From positions 62,001 to 126,000 of the forward strand of contig CAVYQS010000005.1 in the NCBI GenBank assembly GCA_963770765.1: a stretch of DNA of 64,000 nucleotides, written 5' to 3'. Numbering within the stretch: the first letter of the stretch is position 1; each line of letters starts with the position of its first letter. This DNA is from CAVPCY01 sp963770765. GTDB lineage: Bacteria > Actinomycetota > Coriobacteriia > Anaerosomatales > PHET01. Of the stretch, positions 8,045 through 16,936 are shown piece by piece. The position numbers were made by a program, and so were the translations under genes. Below the pieces are notes generated by a model, which worked only from the letters and a program-made list of their open reading frames with translations, searched no databases and was not told where the DNA came from.

Positions 8045-8251
8045 ATGAAGTACGGTGCACGGAATACGGTCAAAGGCGAGGTCAAGTCCATCCAGGAAGG
8101 CGACATCATGTCGCTTGTGAAGTTCGATGTGGCTCCCTGTGAGATGGCGTCGGTGCTCACGACCGAGTCCCTTGAGGATATGGGCCTCAAGGTGGGGGAC
8201 AAGGTCAGCCTCGTCGTCAAGGCCGTCAACGTGCTACCGGTCAAGGAGTAG
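8045..8251 (+). CDS. TOBE-domain molybdate-binding protein (Mop-like), 68 aa
   Basis: ATG 8045 with GGAAGGGAGA upstream. A single TOBE/Mop domain: starts MKYGARNTVKGEVKSIQEGD, with a MSLVKFDV strand, an LTTESLEDMGLKVGD segment and a KAVNVLPVKE end. Stand-alone Mop proteins (molbindins) assemble into hexamers that store or sense molybdate/tungstate. No mod transporter is nearby. Convergent with the TetR gene at 8325. Confidence 0.8.
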   Translation: MKYGARNTVKGEVKSIQEGDIMSLVKFDVAPCEMASVLTTESLEDMGLKVGDKVSLVVKAVNVLPVKE

Positions 8252-8324
8252 TCGAGAGCTCGGCGAGAGTGCCGGAACCGCGCGACTCAAGTCACTGAGC
8301 ACGAGTTCGCGGGGCTCGCCAGCA

Positions 8325-9008
8325 TCATCTCTGTTCGTCGAGTATCCGTTCAAGCCCGTCGAGGATGATCTCGAGCCCGAAGGCGAAGTCGGCCTCGGCG
8401 TCGTAGCCAACGTGCATGGCGTGCGTCGCCATGCGATGCAGGTAGGGGTACTCCTCGGCGGGAATGGACGCCAGGATGGCCTCGGCCATCTCCTCTTGTG
8501 ACACATCGCCGTCGGGCGACATGTTGAACTGCTCGATCCCGAATCCGTAGATGTAGCTGTCGAGCAGGGAGAACGCACGCGCTGCGCCGTCGACCGAGAA
8601 CCCGGCTGTCATCAGCGTGCCGAGCACCCAGTCGAAGTACCGCAGCCTTGTCGGACCGCTTGTCTCTCGCGAGTCGAAGAGCAGCGGCGCCCACGGATGG
8701 CGGTCGAAGACCTCGCGAGCGGAGACGGCTCGGCGGTGCATCGCCTCGCGCCAGTCGTCGACGTCGTCCGGCAGGTCGAACTGCCCGGCCACGAGATCGG
8801 CCATGCCATCGAGGATGTCGTCCTTGTTCGCGACATGGTTGTAGAGCGACATCGCTTCCACGCCCAGCTTCGAGGCCACCGCGCGCATCGTGATCGCGCC
8901 GACTCCGTTCTCGTCGGCGATCTCGACCGCCGCGGCGAGGATTCGGTCTCGATTCAGGGGAAGGCGCGCGCTGGATGACGTGGCGCCTTCACGGGTCTTC
9001 TTGGCCAT
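8325..9008 (-). CDS. TetR/AcrR-family repressor, TetR_C_1 type
   Basis: 227 residues from ATG 9008. Residues ~20-65 form the helix-turn-helix (AITMRAVASKLGVEAMSLYN). The C-terminal region carries the TetR_C_1 features shared with the frameshifted paralogue at 6035-6695 (KDDILDGMADLV, LDSYIYGFG, ILDGLERILDEQR). It is divergent from the membrane protein at 9124, and the 115-bp gap contains two palindromes. It is very likely an autorepressor that also controls that membrane gene; the inducer is unknown. Confidence 0.9.
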   Translation of the reverse strand: MAKKTREGATSSSARLPLNRDRILAAAVEIADENGVGAITMRAVASKLGVEAMSLYNHVANKDDILDGMADLVAGQFDLPDDVDDWREAMHRRAVSAREVFDRHPWAPLLFDSRETSGPTRLRYFDWVLGTLMTAGFSVDGAARAFSLLDSYIYGFGIEQFNMSPDGDVSQEEMAEAILASIPAEEYPYLHRMATHAMHVGYDAEADFAFGLEIILDGLERILDEQR

Positions 9009-9029
9009 TTCGCTCCCAGGGGTTGACGT

Positions 9030-9069
9030 ACTTACTAAGTAAGTGCGACACTCGGCTTACTTAGTAAGT
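9030..9069. promoter_or_regulatory. Two TetR-type operators upstream of the DUF4386-like gene
   Basis: ACTTACTAAGTAAGT at 9030-9044 and CTTACTTAGTAAGT at 9056-9069 are palindromes of the same half-site (ACTTACT), spaced about 26 bp. A TTGACG (9023-9028) abuts the first. The layout copies that of the other TetR pair at 6751-6798 but with a different half-site, so each repressor likely has its own specificity. Confidence 0.75.
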
Positions 9070-9123
9070 ATAGCGTGAATGGTCGGGTGCGCAAGCGCCA
9101 GGCCCTTGAGAAGGGAGAGGGAC

Positions 9124-9882
9124 ATGGAAACCATGACTCGAAGTGATGTTCGGCGGCAGAAGGCTGGAGGGGCGGCGGCGCTCTACATCGGGCTCGCGTT
9201 GCTGGCCGCGATGCCGTTCTTCCTGCTGGTGGTCGACTACCTGAGTGCCGATGGCGCGGCGGAGAAGGTCGCACTCGTGGTCTCCAACTACGCGAGCCTG
9301 TATGTCATGTACCTCGTCACGTACGTGTTCTACGGGCTCGCGCTTGGCGTACTGGCTTTCGCGCTCTACGACCGGCTGCAGGCTCACGCGCCCGCAACGA
9401 TGCGTGCCGCCACCGCCATCGGACTTCTGTGGTCGGTTGCGCTCGTCGCCAGCGGGATGGTCTTCAACTACGGAATGACCACCGTCGTGGCCCTGGCCAA
9501 AACGGATCCAACGCAGGCCCAACTGACGTGGCAGGCGATCGAGCCGATCGCGCAAGCGCTTGGCGGGGCGGGCGGCGAGATACTCGGCGGGCTGTGGGTC
9601 CTGCTCGTGAGTGCGGTGGCGCTGCGAAGCGGCGCACTGCCCAGGCTTCTCGGGTGGTTCGGTGTCGTGGTCGGAGTGGCCGGCCTCTCGTCCGTGGTCC
9701 CGCCGCTGCACGATGCCGCCATGGTGTTCGGTCTGATGGCGATCGCGTGGTTCTTCTGGGTCGGTGTCGTCCTGACCAAGACGAGGGCAACGGCAGCCGA
9801 GGCGATCCAGCCGAACGAAGGCATCACCAGCGAGGTGCGAGCGTCTTCCGGAAAGCGCCTCCAGCCGACACCGCAGCACTAG
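9124..9882 (+). CDS. Polytopic membrane protein, DUF4386-like
   Basis: 252 residues from ATG 9124 with a GAGAAGGGAGAGGGAC ribosome site. About six to seven hydrophobic spans (for example LYIGLALLAAMPFFLLVVDY, LYVMYLVTYVFYGLALGVLA, LLGWFGVVVGVAGLSS) and a soluble basic tail. The RLLGWFGVV segment and span pattern resemble DUF4386 proteins, whose function is unknown. Expression is presumably controlled by the divergent TetR. Confidence 0.7.
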   Translation: METMTRSDVRRQKAGGAAALYIGLALLAAMPFFLLVVDYLSADGAAEKVALVVSNYASLYVMYLVTYVFYGLALGVLAFALYDRLQAHAPATMRAATAIGLLWSVALVASGMVFNYGMTTVVALAKTDPTQAQLTWQAIEPIAQALGGAGGEILGGLWVLLVSAVALRSGALPRLLGWFGVVVGVAGLSSVVPPLHDAAMVFGLMAIAWFFWVGVVLTKTRATAAEAIQPNEGITSEVRASSGKRLQPTPQH

Positions 9883-10033
9883 ACTCCTGACGTGGTCCAA
9901 GCTCGCCCAAGCGATGCGCACCCTCTGGCGTCCGGAAACATCTGCACCGCCACTGAGACTCGCTAGGAATCGGACGCTGAGGGTTGGGGCATGAACTCCC
10001 ACAGCAGCCCCTGACCGCCGGGAGGACGCGCGC

Positions 10034-10444
10034 ATGGCACAGGTGAAGACCGTCAAGACCGACGCGAGCGTGGAAGGCTTCCTCGCCGGGGTCGAGAACG
10101 ACACGCGACGCAGCGACTCGTTCGCTCTTCTCGATATCATGAAGCGTGCGACTGGCGCCGAGCCCGCCATGTGGGGCCCGAGCATCATCGGGTTCGGCGA
10201 GACGCACCTGGTCTATGAGAGCGGCCGCGAAGGCGACTGGCCCGAGGTCAGTTTCGCCCCTCGCAAGGCGAACCTCGCCATCTACATCATGGGCCCGTTC
10301 GACGACTACTCGGAGCTTCTCGGCAAGCTGGGCAAACACAAGCTGGGCAAGGGGTGCCTCTACATCAACAAGCTCGCCGACGTGGAGCTGGCCGTGCTCG
10401 AGCAGATCGTCGTTGCATCAGTAGAGTCGGTGAGAAGCCGATGA
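10034..10444 (+). CDS. DUF1801 (YdhG-like) domain protein
   Basis: 136 residues from ATG 10034 behind GGGAGGACGCG. Typical DUF1801 features: VEGFLAGVENDTRRSD near the start, ATGAEPAMWGPSIIGFG, RKANLAIYIMG, and LGKHKLGKGCLYINKL with a following LADVELAVLEQIV helix. The fold is small and cytoplasmic with uncertain role. Its TGA overlaps the ATG of the ASCH gene (10441), so the two are translationally coupled. Confidence 0.85.
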   Translation: MAQVKTVKTDASVEGFLAGVENDTRRSDSFALLDIMKRATGAEPAMWGPSIIGFGETHLVYESGREGDWPEVSFAPRKANLAIYIMGPFDDYSELLGKLGKHKLGKGCLYINKLADVELAVLEQIVVASVESVRSR

Positions 10445-10905
10445 GCGCTGTCGACTCCGTGGAAACGATGTGGGGCGCCTTTGCGGCGCAGGACCCGGCT
10501 GCGGCCGAGTCGGGCTACTCGGCCTGGCACTTCTGCGACAACAAGGCCGACGCCGACGAGCTTGCGGAGCTGGTGCTCGCCGGCACCAAGCGCGCCACTG
10601 CGGGTCTCGTGTGGGCGTATGAGGCCGAAGACGAACCGTTGCCGCGGGTCGGCGATTACAGCGTCATCACCGACTGGGAGGGAAATGCCCGGTGCATCAT
10701 CCGCTCCACGAGCGTGGAGATCGTGCCGTTTGATGCGGTGAGCGCTGACTTCGCGGCCATCGAAGGGGAGGGCGACGGTTCACTCGACTACTGGCGCCGC
10801 GTCCACGAGGTCGCGTTCACGCGCGAGCTCGCCGAGAGCGGCGAGGTCTTTCATCCCGAGATGCTCGTGGTCTGCGAGACCTTCGAGGTGGCCTACCGAG
10901 AGTAG
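10441..10905 (+). CDS. ASCH-domain protein
   Basis: 154 residues from ATG 10441, overlapping the previous stop by 4 nt. Shows the ASCH pattern: ELVLAGTKRATAGL (the G-x-K-x-T/R loop), PRVGDYSVITDWEGNARCII, then YWRRVHEVAFTRE and a VVCETFEVAYRE C-terminal strand. ASCH domains are PUA-like and proposed to bind RNA; some hydrolyse N4-acetylcytidine. The substrate here is unknown. Confidence 0.88.
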   Translation: MSAVDSVETMWGAFAAQDPAAAESGYSAWHFCDNKADADELAELVLAGTKRATAGLVWAYEAEDEPLPRVGDYSVITDWEGNARCIIRSTSVEIVPFDAVSADFAAIEGEGDGSLDYWRRVHEVAFTRELAESGEVFHPEMLVVCETFEVAYRE

Positions 10906-10953
10906 CGGGGCGTCGCTTCGACGAGGGCAAGCCATTTTCACCAAGGTAATATA

Positions 10954-10983
10954 TTGACTCGACGAGTTTCATCTGGGTAAAAT
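10954..10983 (+). promoter_or_regulatory. Probable sigma-70-type promoter for the DUF2239 gene
   Basis: TTGACT (10954-10959) and TAAAAT (10978-10983) with an 18-bp spacer in a locally AT-rich stretch, 38 bp before the ATG at 11021, which has an AGGAGG ribosome site. Confidence 0.6.
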
Positions 10984-11020
10984 CCCCCTGCTGTCTGATA
11001 CTCAACCAGGAGGGACCCGG

Positions 11021-11626
11021 ATGGACCCCGTCAACTCACGCTCATGCGCGGCGTTCGCAGGCTGCGAGCTGATCGCCTCAGGCGAACCCAGAGACGTTGC
11101 GCTGGTGTGCAAGGCGCTTCGCGATGCGGGCGACGAGCGGATCGTGATCGTCTTCGACGACGAAACGGCGCATCCGCTCGAGCTGGATCTGCGAGGCGAC
11201 GCGCAAGCGGTAGAGGCTCGGTTGTCTCGCGGCGACGTGCTCGAAGCCGCCGGCGAACCTCGGCGTGGACCGGGACGGCCCAAGCTCGGTGTTGTCGGCA
11301 AGGAGGTGACGCTGTTGCCCCGGCACTGGGAGTGGCTCGCAACGCAGGAGGGCGGGGCGTCCGTCACCCTCCGCAAGCTGGTCGAGAAGGCGCGGAGGGA
11401 AAGCGAGGCGCCAGACCGAGTGCGTCGGAGCCAGGACGTCACCTACCGGTTCATGTCAGCGATCGCGGGCAACCAACCGGGCTACGAGGAGGCGTGTCGT
11501 GCGCTCTTCTCGTCCGATCGCGCCGCATTCGAGGCTAACACCGAGGCATGGCCGGGCGATCTGCGGGCCCACGCGCGACGGCTGGCAGCCGTCGCGCTGA
11601 TGCCCGTGGCCCGAACCTCGTGCTGA
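11021..11626 (+). CDS. DUF2239-family protein
   Basis: 201 residues. Matches the DUF2239 pattern: IVIVFDDETAHPLELDLRGD near residue 42, a GPGRPKLGVVGKEVTLLPRH block (a basic GRPK motif often seen in DNA-associated proteins), HWEWLATQEGGASVTLRKLV, and a QDVTYRFMSAIAGNQPGYEE segment. Soluble, no signal. Function unknown. Start chosen for the AGGAGGGACCCGG upstream. Confidence 0.85.
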   Translation: MDPVNSRSCAAFAGCELIASGEPRDVALVCKALRDAGDERIVIVFDDETAHPLELDLRGDAQAVEARLSRGDVLEAAGEPRRGPGRPKLGVVGKEVTLLPRHWEWLATQEGGASVTLRKLVEKARRESEAPDRVRRSQDVTYRFMSAIAGNQPGYEEACRALFSSDRAAFEANTEAWPGDLRAHARRLAAVALMPVARTSC

Positions 11627-11812
11627 GTTGCGACTTGGCAAGCGGGTCGCTCTCAGGGATGCGGTCGCCCGTCGACCTCGTCGTCCAGAAGGATGGTCTC
11701 GGCGTTCGCACTCACGCGGACGTGCGCTTTTGCACCTGGTCGGGCTGTCGTTACGGGCCAAAATGAGCTAATCTGAAGCCATACGAACCCCTCTTCCGAA
11801 GGAGATGGGTCA

Positions 11813-14800
11813 CTGCACGGCAGGCGCACGTGGACCAGCACGGGTCGCGGGTCTTTTTCCCGTCGGCTTGTTTCTGCGTGGCTGAGGACCACCAGGGTCG
11901 TTGTCTGCGCCGCCCTCGCACTCTCCTCCACGTGGGCCAGCACGCCCGCGTACGCTGCGATCTCAACCGCCCCGACCGGACAGAAGAGCTGGTACTGGCA
12001 GAACCCGTTGCCGCAGGGGAACACGCTCTACGGCGTCGACGCCCCGTCGGGCTCGCACGTCTGGGCGGTCGGCGGGCCGGGCGTCGTTCTCCATTCGAGC
12101 GACGACGGCGCGCAGTGGGAGCCTCAGGACCCCGGCACGCAAGTCGTCCTGCGCGCGGTGGACTTCGTTGACACACAGACCGGCTGGGTCGTGGGAGACA
12201 CCAACACGGTTCGCCGAACCACCGACGGCGGATCCACATGGACGGCTCAGACCGCAGCGGGAACCTTCCAAGGCGTCTCCATGGGATCCGCTCAGACGGG
12301 CTGGATCGTGGGAAACACCGGCCGGATCGTCAAGACGAGCAATGGCGGCGACGTGTGGTCGACCGTCTCTCCTTCCCCGGTGACGACCACGCTCTACGGC
12401 GTCAGTGCTGTCGACGACACTCACGCGTGGGCGGTGGGCGCGGCGGGAACGGTCGTCGCGACGGCGGACGGCTCGACCTGGGCGACACAGGCGGTCCCGA
12501 CGACGCAGACGCTCAACGCGGCCTCCTTCGTCGACACTCAGACAGGTTACGCGGTCGGCAACCGGAACGTCGCCGCGAATGAAGGCACCGTGCTCAAGAC
12601 GACCGACGGCGGTACGACATGGAGCGCGCTGAGCGTCACGTACAAAGACGCGCTCGGCGCCACGGTTGCGCTCAACACGACGATGCACAGCGTCTCGTTC
12701 AGAGACGCGCAGACCGGATGGATCGCAGGCGAGACCGGACTCGTGCTGTACACCGATGACGGTGGAGCGACATGGACCTCGCAGAAGTCAGGCAGTCTGG
12801 CGATCCAGTACGTCTGTGCGGCCGACGCGAGCCGGGGGCATCTGGTCGGGTCCAACGGCGTGATGCTCCGTACCCACAATGATGGCCTGAATTGGCTGGG
12901 GCAGCAGCAGGGAACCACATCAAGGATCAACGGTGGCGATTGGACCGGACCGTCGTCCAGCGTTGTTGTGGGCGCCGCCGGCGTCGTGATGAAGACCGAT
13001 GACGCGGGTGACTCGTGGGCAAGCAGCACGCTTGGTCCCAACGACCTGTATCAGATCGACTTCGCTGACAGCGCCACTGGTTGGCTCGTCGGCACCGCGG
13101 GGTTCGTGGCCAAGAGCGCCGACGGTGGCGACACGTGGTTGCCACAGGCGTCCGGCACAGCACAGCACCTCTACTCCGTGACGTCCGTCGGGACCAGCAC
13201 GGCCTGGGTCTGCGGTGCGGCCGGGACGATCCTCAAGACCACCGATGGCGGTGCGAACTGGACTCCCCAGACGTCGGGCACGACCCAGAGTCTCAACGAC
13301 ATCTTCTTCCTCGACGCGAATCGCGGCTGGGCCGTGGGCGCCGGGGGGACCGTCAGGGCGACGACGGACGGTGGCAACACGTGGGTCGCGCAGACATCGG
13401 GCATCACATCCGCCATCAACTCGGTCCACTTCATCGACGCTGACACCGGCTGGTTCGCGGGTACCACCGGCCGCATCCGCAAGACGACCAACGGCGGCGC
13501 GACGTGGGTCGCTCAGGCGACCGGCACCACCACGGCTCTCTACTCGGTCGAGATGGCGACCGCTTCCGAGGGGTGGGCCGTCGGCGGAGCGTCGACCGGC
13601 GCGATCGTGTTGCGCACCACCGACGGCGGCACCACCTGGAATCAGCAAGACGCCGGCTTCCGAGGAACGCTCCGTCACGTCACCGTCGCCAGCGCAGCGC
13701 AAGCAGGGATCGTCGGTGACGCCGGCGCGATTCGCCTGAGCTTCGACAGCGGCGCTACGTGGAGGTCCAGCGGCTTCTGGTCCTCATCGACGTACCGCGC
13801 GGTGGCGTTCTCCTCGGCGAACAGGGGCTGGGCGGTCGGCGACGGCGGCGCGATCGCGCATACGCAAGACGGGGGCCGCACGTGGGGTTCTCAGCAGTCC
13901 GGTGGCACCAATGCGCTCTACGGACTCGACTTCCCCACTGCCGACAAGGGCTGGGCGGTCGGCGCCGGCGGCGTGATCCGGACCACTATCTCACCCACCC
14001 TGTGGGGCACGCAGACCTCGCCGACGACGCAGGCCCTGCGCGGAGTCTCGTTCATCGATGCATCGACGGGCTGGGCGGTGGGCGCAGCGGGCACCGTCAT
14101 CAAGACCACCGACGGCGGAGCGAACTGGGTCAGTCAGGACGCGAGCCTGCCGGTCGCGACGACGCTCTACGGCGTTTCTGCGATCGATACTCAGACCGTG
14201 TTCGCCTGGGGAACCGGGGGCACGGTATCTGCCACGACCGACGGCGGCTCGACCTGGACGAACCAGTCGATCAGCGCCGCGGACCTGTACGCCGGTTCCT
14301 TTGTCGACTCGCAGACGGCCTGGGTCGCCGGCGCAGCGGGCACGGTCCTCAAGACCACCGATGGTGGCTCCACATGGACGCCCCAGAACGCCAACGCAGG
14401 AACGAACGCGCTGTGGGGCATGACGTTCCTCGATGCGGACCACGGCTACCTGGTCGGCGCAGCGGGTGTGGTGCGCACGACGGTGAACGGCGGCGACACC
14501 TGGACGACTCAGCTTCCGGGCACCCTGAACACGCTCTACGGAGTGGGATTCACCGACGCAGAGCACGGCTGGGCCGTGGGTACCGCGGGGAGCATCCTTC
14601 GGACGACCGACGATGTGGCACCGCAGACGACGTTGGTCACCGAGCCCTTCTCGGCCGACGGCAGTAACGGCTGGTTCAGGAGCGTGCCTCAGATATCTCT
14701 CGTCTCCGACGAGCCGGGTCTCACCTACTACAGCTGGGCGTCTGCGACGGGTCCATGGTCGACCTACTCCACGCCGATCACTCCGCCGTCAGATGGTGAC

Positions 14801-16936
14801 GTCACCCTTCACTTCTACTCGGTCGACCCCGGTGACAACACAGAAGCGGTCAACAGCGTGTCGGTCAAGATCGACACGGTCGCGCCGTCCACGCCCGCGA
14901 CGCCATCGGCCACCGCTCAGTCGGACACCGAAGTCGTCGTGACGTGGGACCCGGCCGTGGACCTTGTCTCGGGCGTCGACTACTACGAAGTGCGCGATTT
15001 CGAGTCGCTGATCGGCACCTCGCCCGTCAACAGCATGACGCTCACCTCGCTGGCGGCCGAGACGGCGCACTCGCTCACCGTGACCGCAGTCGACCGTGCG
15101 GGTAACGCCTCGGCCCGCTCGGGCGCCACAGAAGTCACCACGCTGGCCAACGCGGTCCGCCCGCCGTTCGCCGTGTATGCGGCCGATGCGGGTGTCGCCG
15201 GGGCGGTCGTGAACTGGGCCGAAAGCACGGGCACCGTCGAGCCCGTGAAGTACCGCGTATGGCGCTCGGTGGACGGCGCACCCTACTCGGCCATCGCGAC
15301 AGTCGCCGGGACCGCGGATCTGACCTACGCGGACACGGATGTACCGCGAATGACCGCGATCCGCTACGGCATCTCGACCGTCGACGCCCGCGGCGAGGGT
15401 CCGCGCAGTGTGACCAGCGGCCTGACCACCACCGAGGCCCGCATCCTTCCGCCGCCGGTCGGACTGACGCCCCGCAATACCGAGTCGGTCACGGTGACAT
15501 GGACTCCGTCCCCGCTGGCCGAGGCGTACCACGTGTACCGATCAGTCACGAGCACCGGCACTGAGACGACGCTGACGGCCACCCCCGTGGTCAACCCCAC
15601 CTACCATGACGCGACGACCGTCGCATACACCGAGTACTGGTACAGCGTGGCCTCGGTGGATGCGGCGGGCAACGTCGGCTCTCGCAGTCCGCGCGCCTAC
15701 ATCAAGACCGAGGCCGAGGCGTCCTCGTTGACGACGACGTCGCCCCACGGGGTCTATGAGAAGGACACCGCGATGTGCGCGGCGTGTCATCGCGCCCACA
15801 GCGCAACCGGTCCTTTCCTGCTGGCCGGAACGAGCACCATCGACGCGCCGCTGTGCCTGAGCTGTCATGACGGCACATCCGCGCGCGACATACTGAGCGA
15901 CTTCGCCGACATGGCCCGCACTTCTCGGCATCCGGTGCCCATGAGCGAGACCGACACAGGGAGCTTGCAGTGCTCTTCGTGCCACGGCGTCCATCTGGGC
16001 GGGCGGCCGGACAGCGGCAAGGGGCTGCTGCAAGCGGGCAGTGCGAGGTCAGGCAACCAGTACTGCTACGAGTGCCATGGCACGGACAGCACGCTTCCCC
16101 GCGGCGACCTTCAGGTGTTCGAGGACTCGTCGCACAAGGAGGGCATCGCTGAGCCTCCCACCGGGACCAAGGTCATCTGCCTGAGCTGCCACATCGGGCA
16201 CACGACGCGCGAGGCCGCGCTCTATCCCTACTCGGCGAACGACCGCTGCCTGCGCTGCCACTCGTACGACGCGGCAAGCCCGGATGCCGACATCGCCGCC
16301 AAGCTCAGCGGCGACGGTCACGGCACCAGGCACGACCTGCGCGCCGAGGACGGCGCAGCCACCGGGTCGAGACTCGGCTGCTCGAACTGCCACGAGCCGC
16401 ACACGTCCACAGAGACCACGCCCTGCGTCGACCCGGATGAGCCGAGCAGCTCCAAGCCGCTCTCCGCGTCCGGGGTGACGCTGTGCTTCCGCTGCCACGA
16501 CGATGCGTTGCCCACGAGCGTGGACACAAGCGGCTGGGCCGAGGCGCCGCTCGGCGCGGGCGGCTCGGCGACCACCGCAGACATCGCTTCGGTCTGGGAC
16601 ACCAATGTGCACGGAGGCGGAGCCTCGGTGAATCCGGACCTCAAGCCCGGCATGGGATACGCGCAGGGCGATGACCTCGTCTGCGCGACCTGCCACGACT
16701 CGCATGGTTCCACCAACGAGTTCGCGTTGCTGGAGTCGGTCGAGGCCTCGGGCAACGCGACGACGGCCGACGGCCTTTCGGTCGCCCCGGTTTCGGGAGG
16801 CGGCTGGGATCTGAGGTTCTACTGCGACTCCTGTCACAACATCACGGTCGCGGATCACACCGCCGCCGATCTGTCGGTGTGGCCGCTCAACTGCACGGCA
16901 TCCGGATGTCACACGCACGCCGACAACGGGCTGTGA
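11813..16936 (+). CDS. Secreted YCF48-repeat / FN3 / multihaem c-type cytochrome
   Basis: About 1,707 residues. No ATG, GTG or TTG lies in frame before 12008, yet the upstream frame encodes a signal peptide (RR-rich start, VVVCAALALSSTWA core, cleavage near TPAYA). A CTG at 11813, eight bases after GGAG, is the best start; TTG 12008 would lose the signal. Residues ~52-930 hold about 21 YCF48/BNR-like repeats (GWAVGAAGTVIKTTDGG type), a likely beta-propeller series. An Ig-like segment and FN3 domains follow to ~1300. From ~1319 there are ten CxxCH haem sites plus one CX4CH (CTASGCH) at the end. No LPxTG or C-terminal helix is seen. Likely role: extracellular or cell-surface electron transfer. 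Coupled to the NHL gene downstream. Confidence 0.85.
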   Translation: MHGRRTWTSTGRGSFSRRLVSAWLRTTRVVVCAALALSSTWASTPAYAAISTAPTGQKSWYWQNPLPQGNTLYGVDAPSGSHVWAVGGPGVVLHSSDDGAQWEPQDPGTQVVLRAVDFVDTQTGWVVGDTNTVRRTTDGGSTWTAQTAAGTFQGVSMGSAQTGWIVGNTGRIVKTSNGGDVWSTVSPSPVTTTLYGVSAVDDTHAWAVGAAGTVVATADGSTWATQAVPTTQTLNAASFVDTQTGYAVGNRNVAANEGTVLKTTDGGTTWSALSVTYKDALGATVALNTTMHSVSFRDAQTGWIAGETGLVLYTDDGGATWTSQKSGSLAIQYVCAADASRGHLVGSNGVMLRTHNDGLNWLGQQQGTTSRINGGDWTGPSSSVVVGAAGVVMKTDDAGDSWASSTLGPNDLYQIDFADSATGWLVGTAGFVAKSADGGDTWLPQASGTAQHLYSVTSVGTSTAWVCGAAGTILKTTDGGANWTPQTSGTTQSLNDIFFLDANRGWAVGAGGTVRATTDGGNTWVAQTSGITSAINSVHFIDADTGWFAGTTGRIRKTTNGGATWVAQATGTTTALYSVEMATASEGWAVGGASTGAIVLRTTDGGTTWNQQDAGFRGTLRHVTVASAAQAGIVGDAGAIRLSFDSGATWRSSGFWSSSTYRAVAFSSANRGWAVGDGGAIAHTQDGGRTWGSQQSGGTNALYGLDFPTADKGWAVGAGGVIRTTISPTLWGTQTSPTTQALRGVSFIDASTGWAVGAAGTVIKTTDGGANWVSQDASLPVATTLYGVSAIDTQTVFAWGTGGTVSATTDGGSTWTNQSISAADLYAGSFVDSQTAWVAGAAGTVLKTTDGGSTWTPQNANAGTNALWGMTFLDADHGYLVGAAGVVRTTVNGGDTWTTQLPGTLNTLYGVGFTDAEHGWAVGTAGSILRTTDDVAPQTTLVTEPFSADGSNGWFRSVPQISLVSDEPGLTYYSWASATGPWSTYSTPITPPSDGDVTLHFYSVDPGDNTEAVNSVSVKIDTVAPSTPATPSATAQSDTEVVVTWDPAVDLVSGVDYYEVRDFESLIGTSPVNSMTLTSLAAETAHSLTVTAVDRAGNASARSGATEVTTLANAVRPPFAVYAADAGVAGAVVNWAESTGTVEPVKYRVWRSVDGAPYSAIATVAGTADLTYADTDVPRMTAIRYGISTVDARGEGPRSVTSGLTTTEARILPPPVGLTPRNTESVTVTWTPSPLAEAYHVYRSVTSTGTETTLTATPVVNPTYHDATTVAYTEYWYSVASVDAAGNVGSRSPRAYIKTEAEASSLTTTSPHGVYEKDTAMCAACHRAHSATGPFLLAGTSTIDAPLCLSCHDGTSARDILSDFADMARTSRHPVPMSETDTGSLQCSSCHGVHLGGRPDSGKGLLQAGSARSGNQYCYECHGTDSTLPRGDLQVFEDSSHKEGIAEPPTGTKVICLSCHIGHTTREAALYPYSANDRCLRCHSYDAASPDADIAAKLSGDGHGTRHDLRAEDGAATGSRLGCSNCHEPHTSTETTPCVDPDEPSSSKPLSASGVTLCFRCHDDALPTSVDTSGWAEAPLGAGGSATTADIASVWDTNVHGGGASVNPDLKPGMGYAQGDDLVCATCHDSHGSTNEFALLESVEASGNATTADGLSVAPVSGGGWDLRFYCDSCHNITVADHTAADLSVWPLNCTASGCHTHADNGL

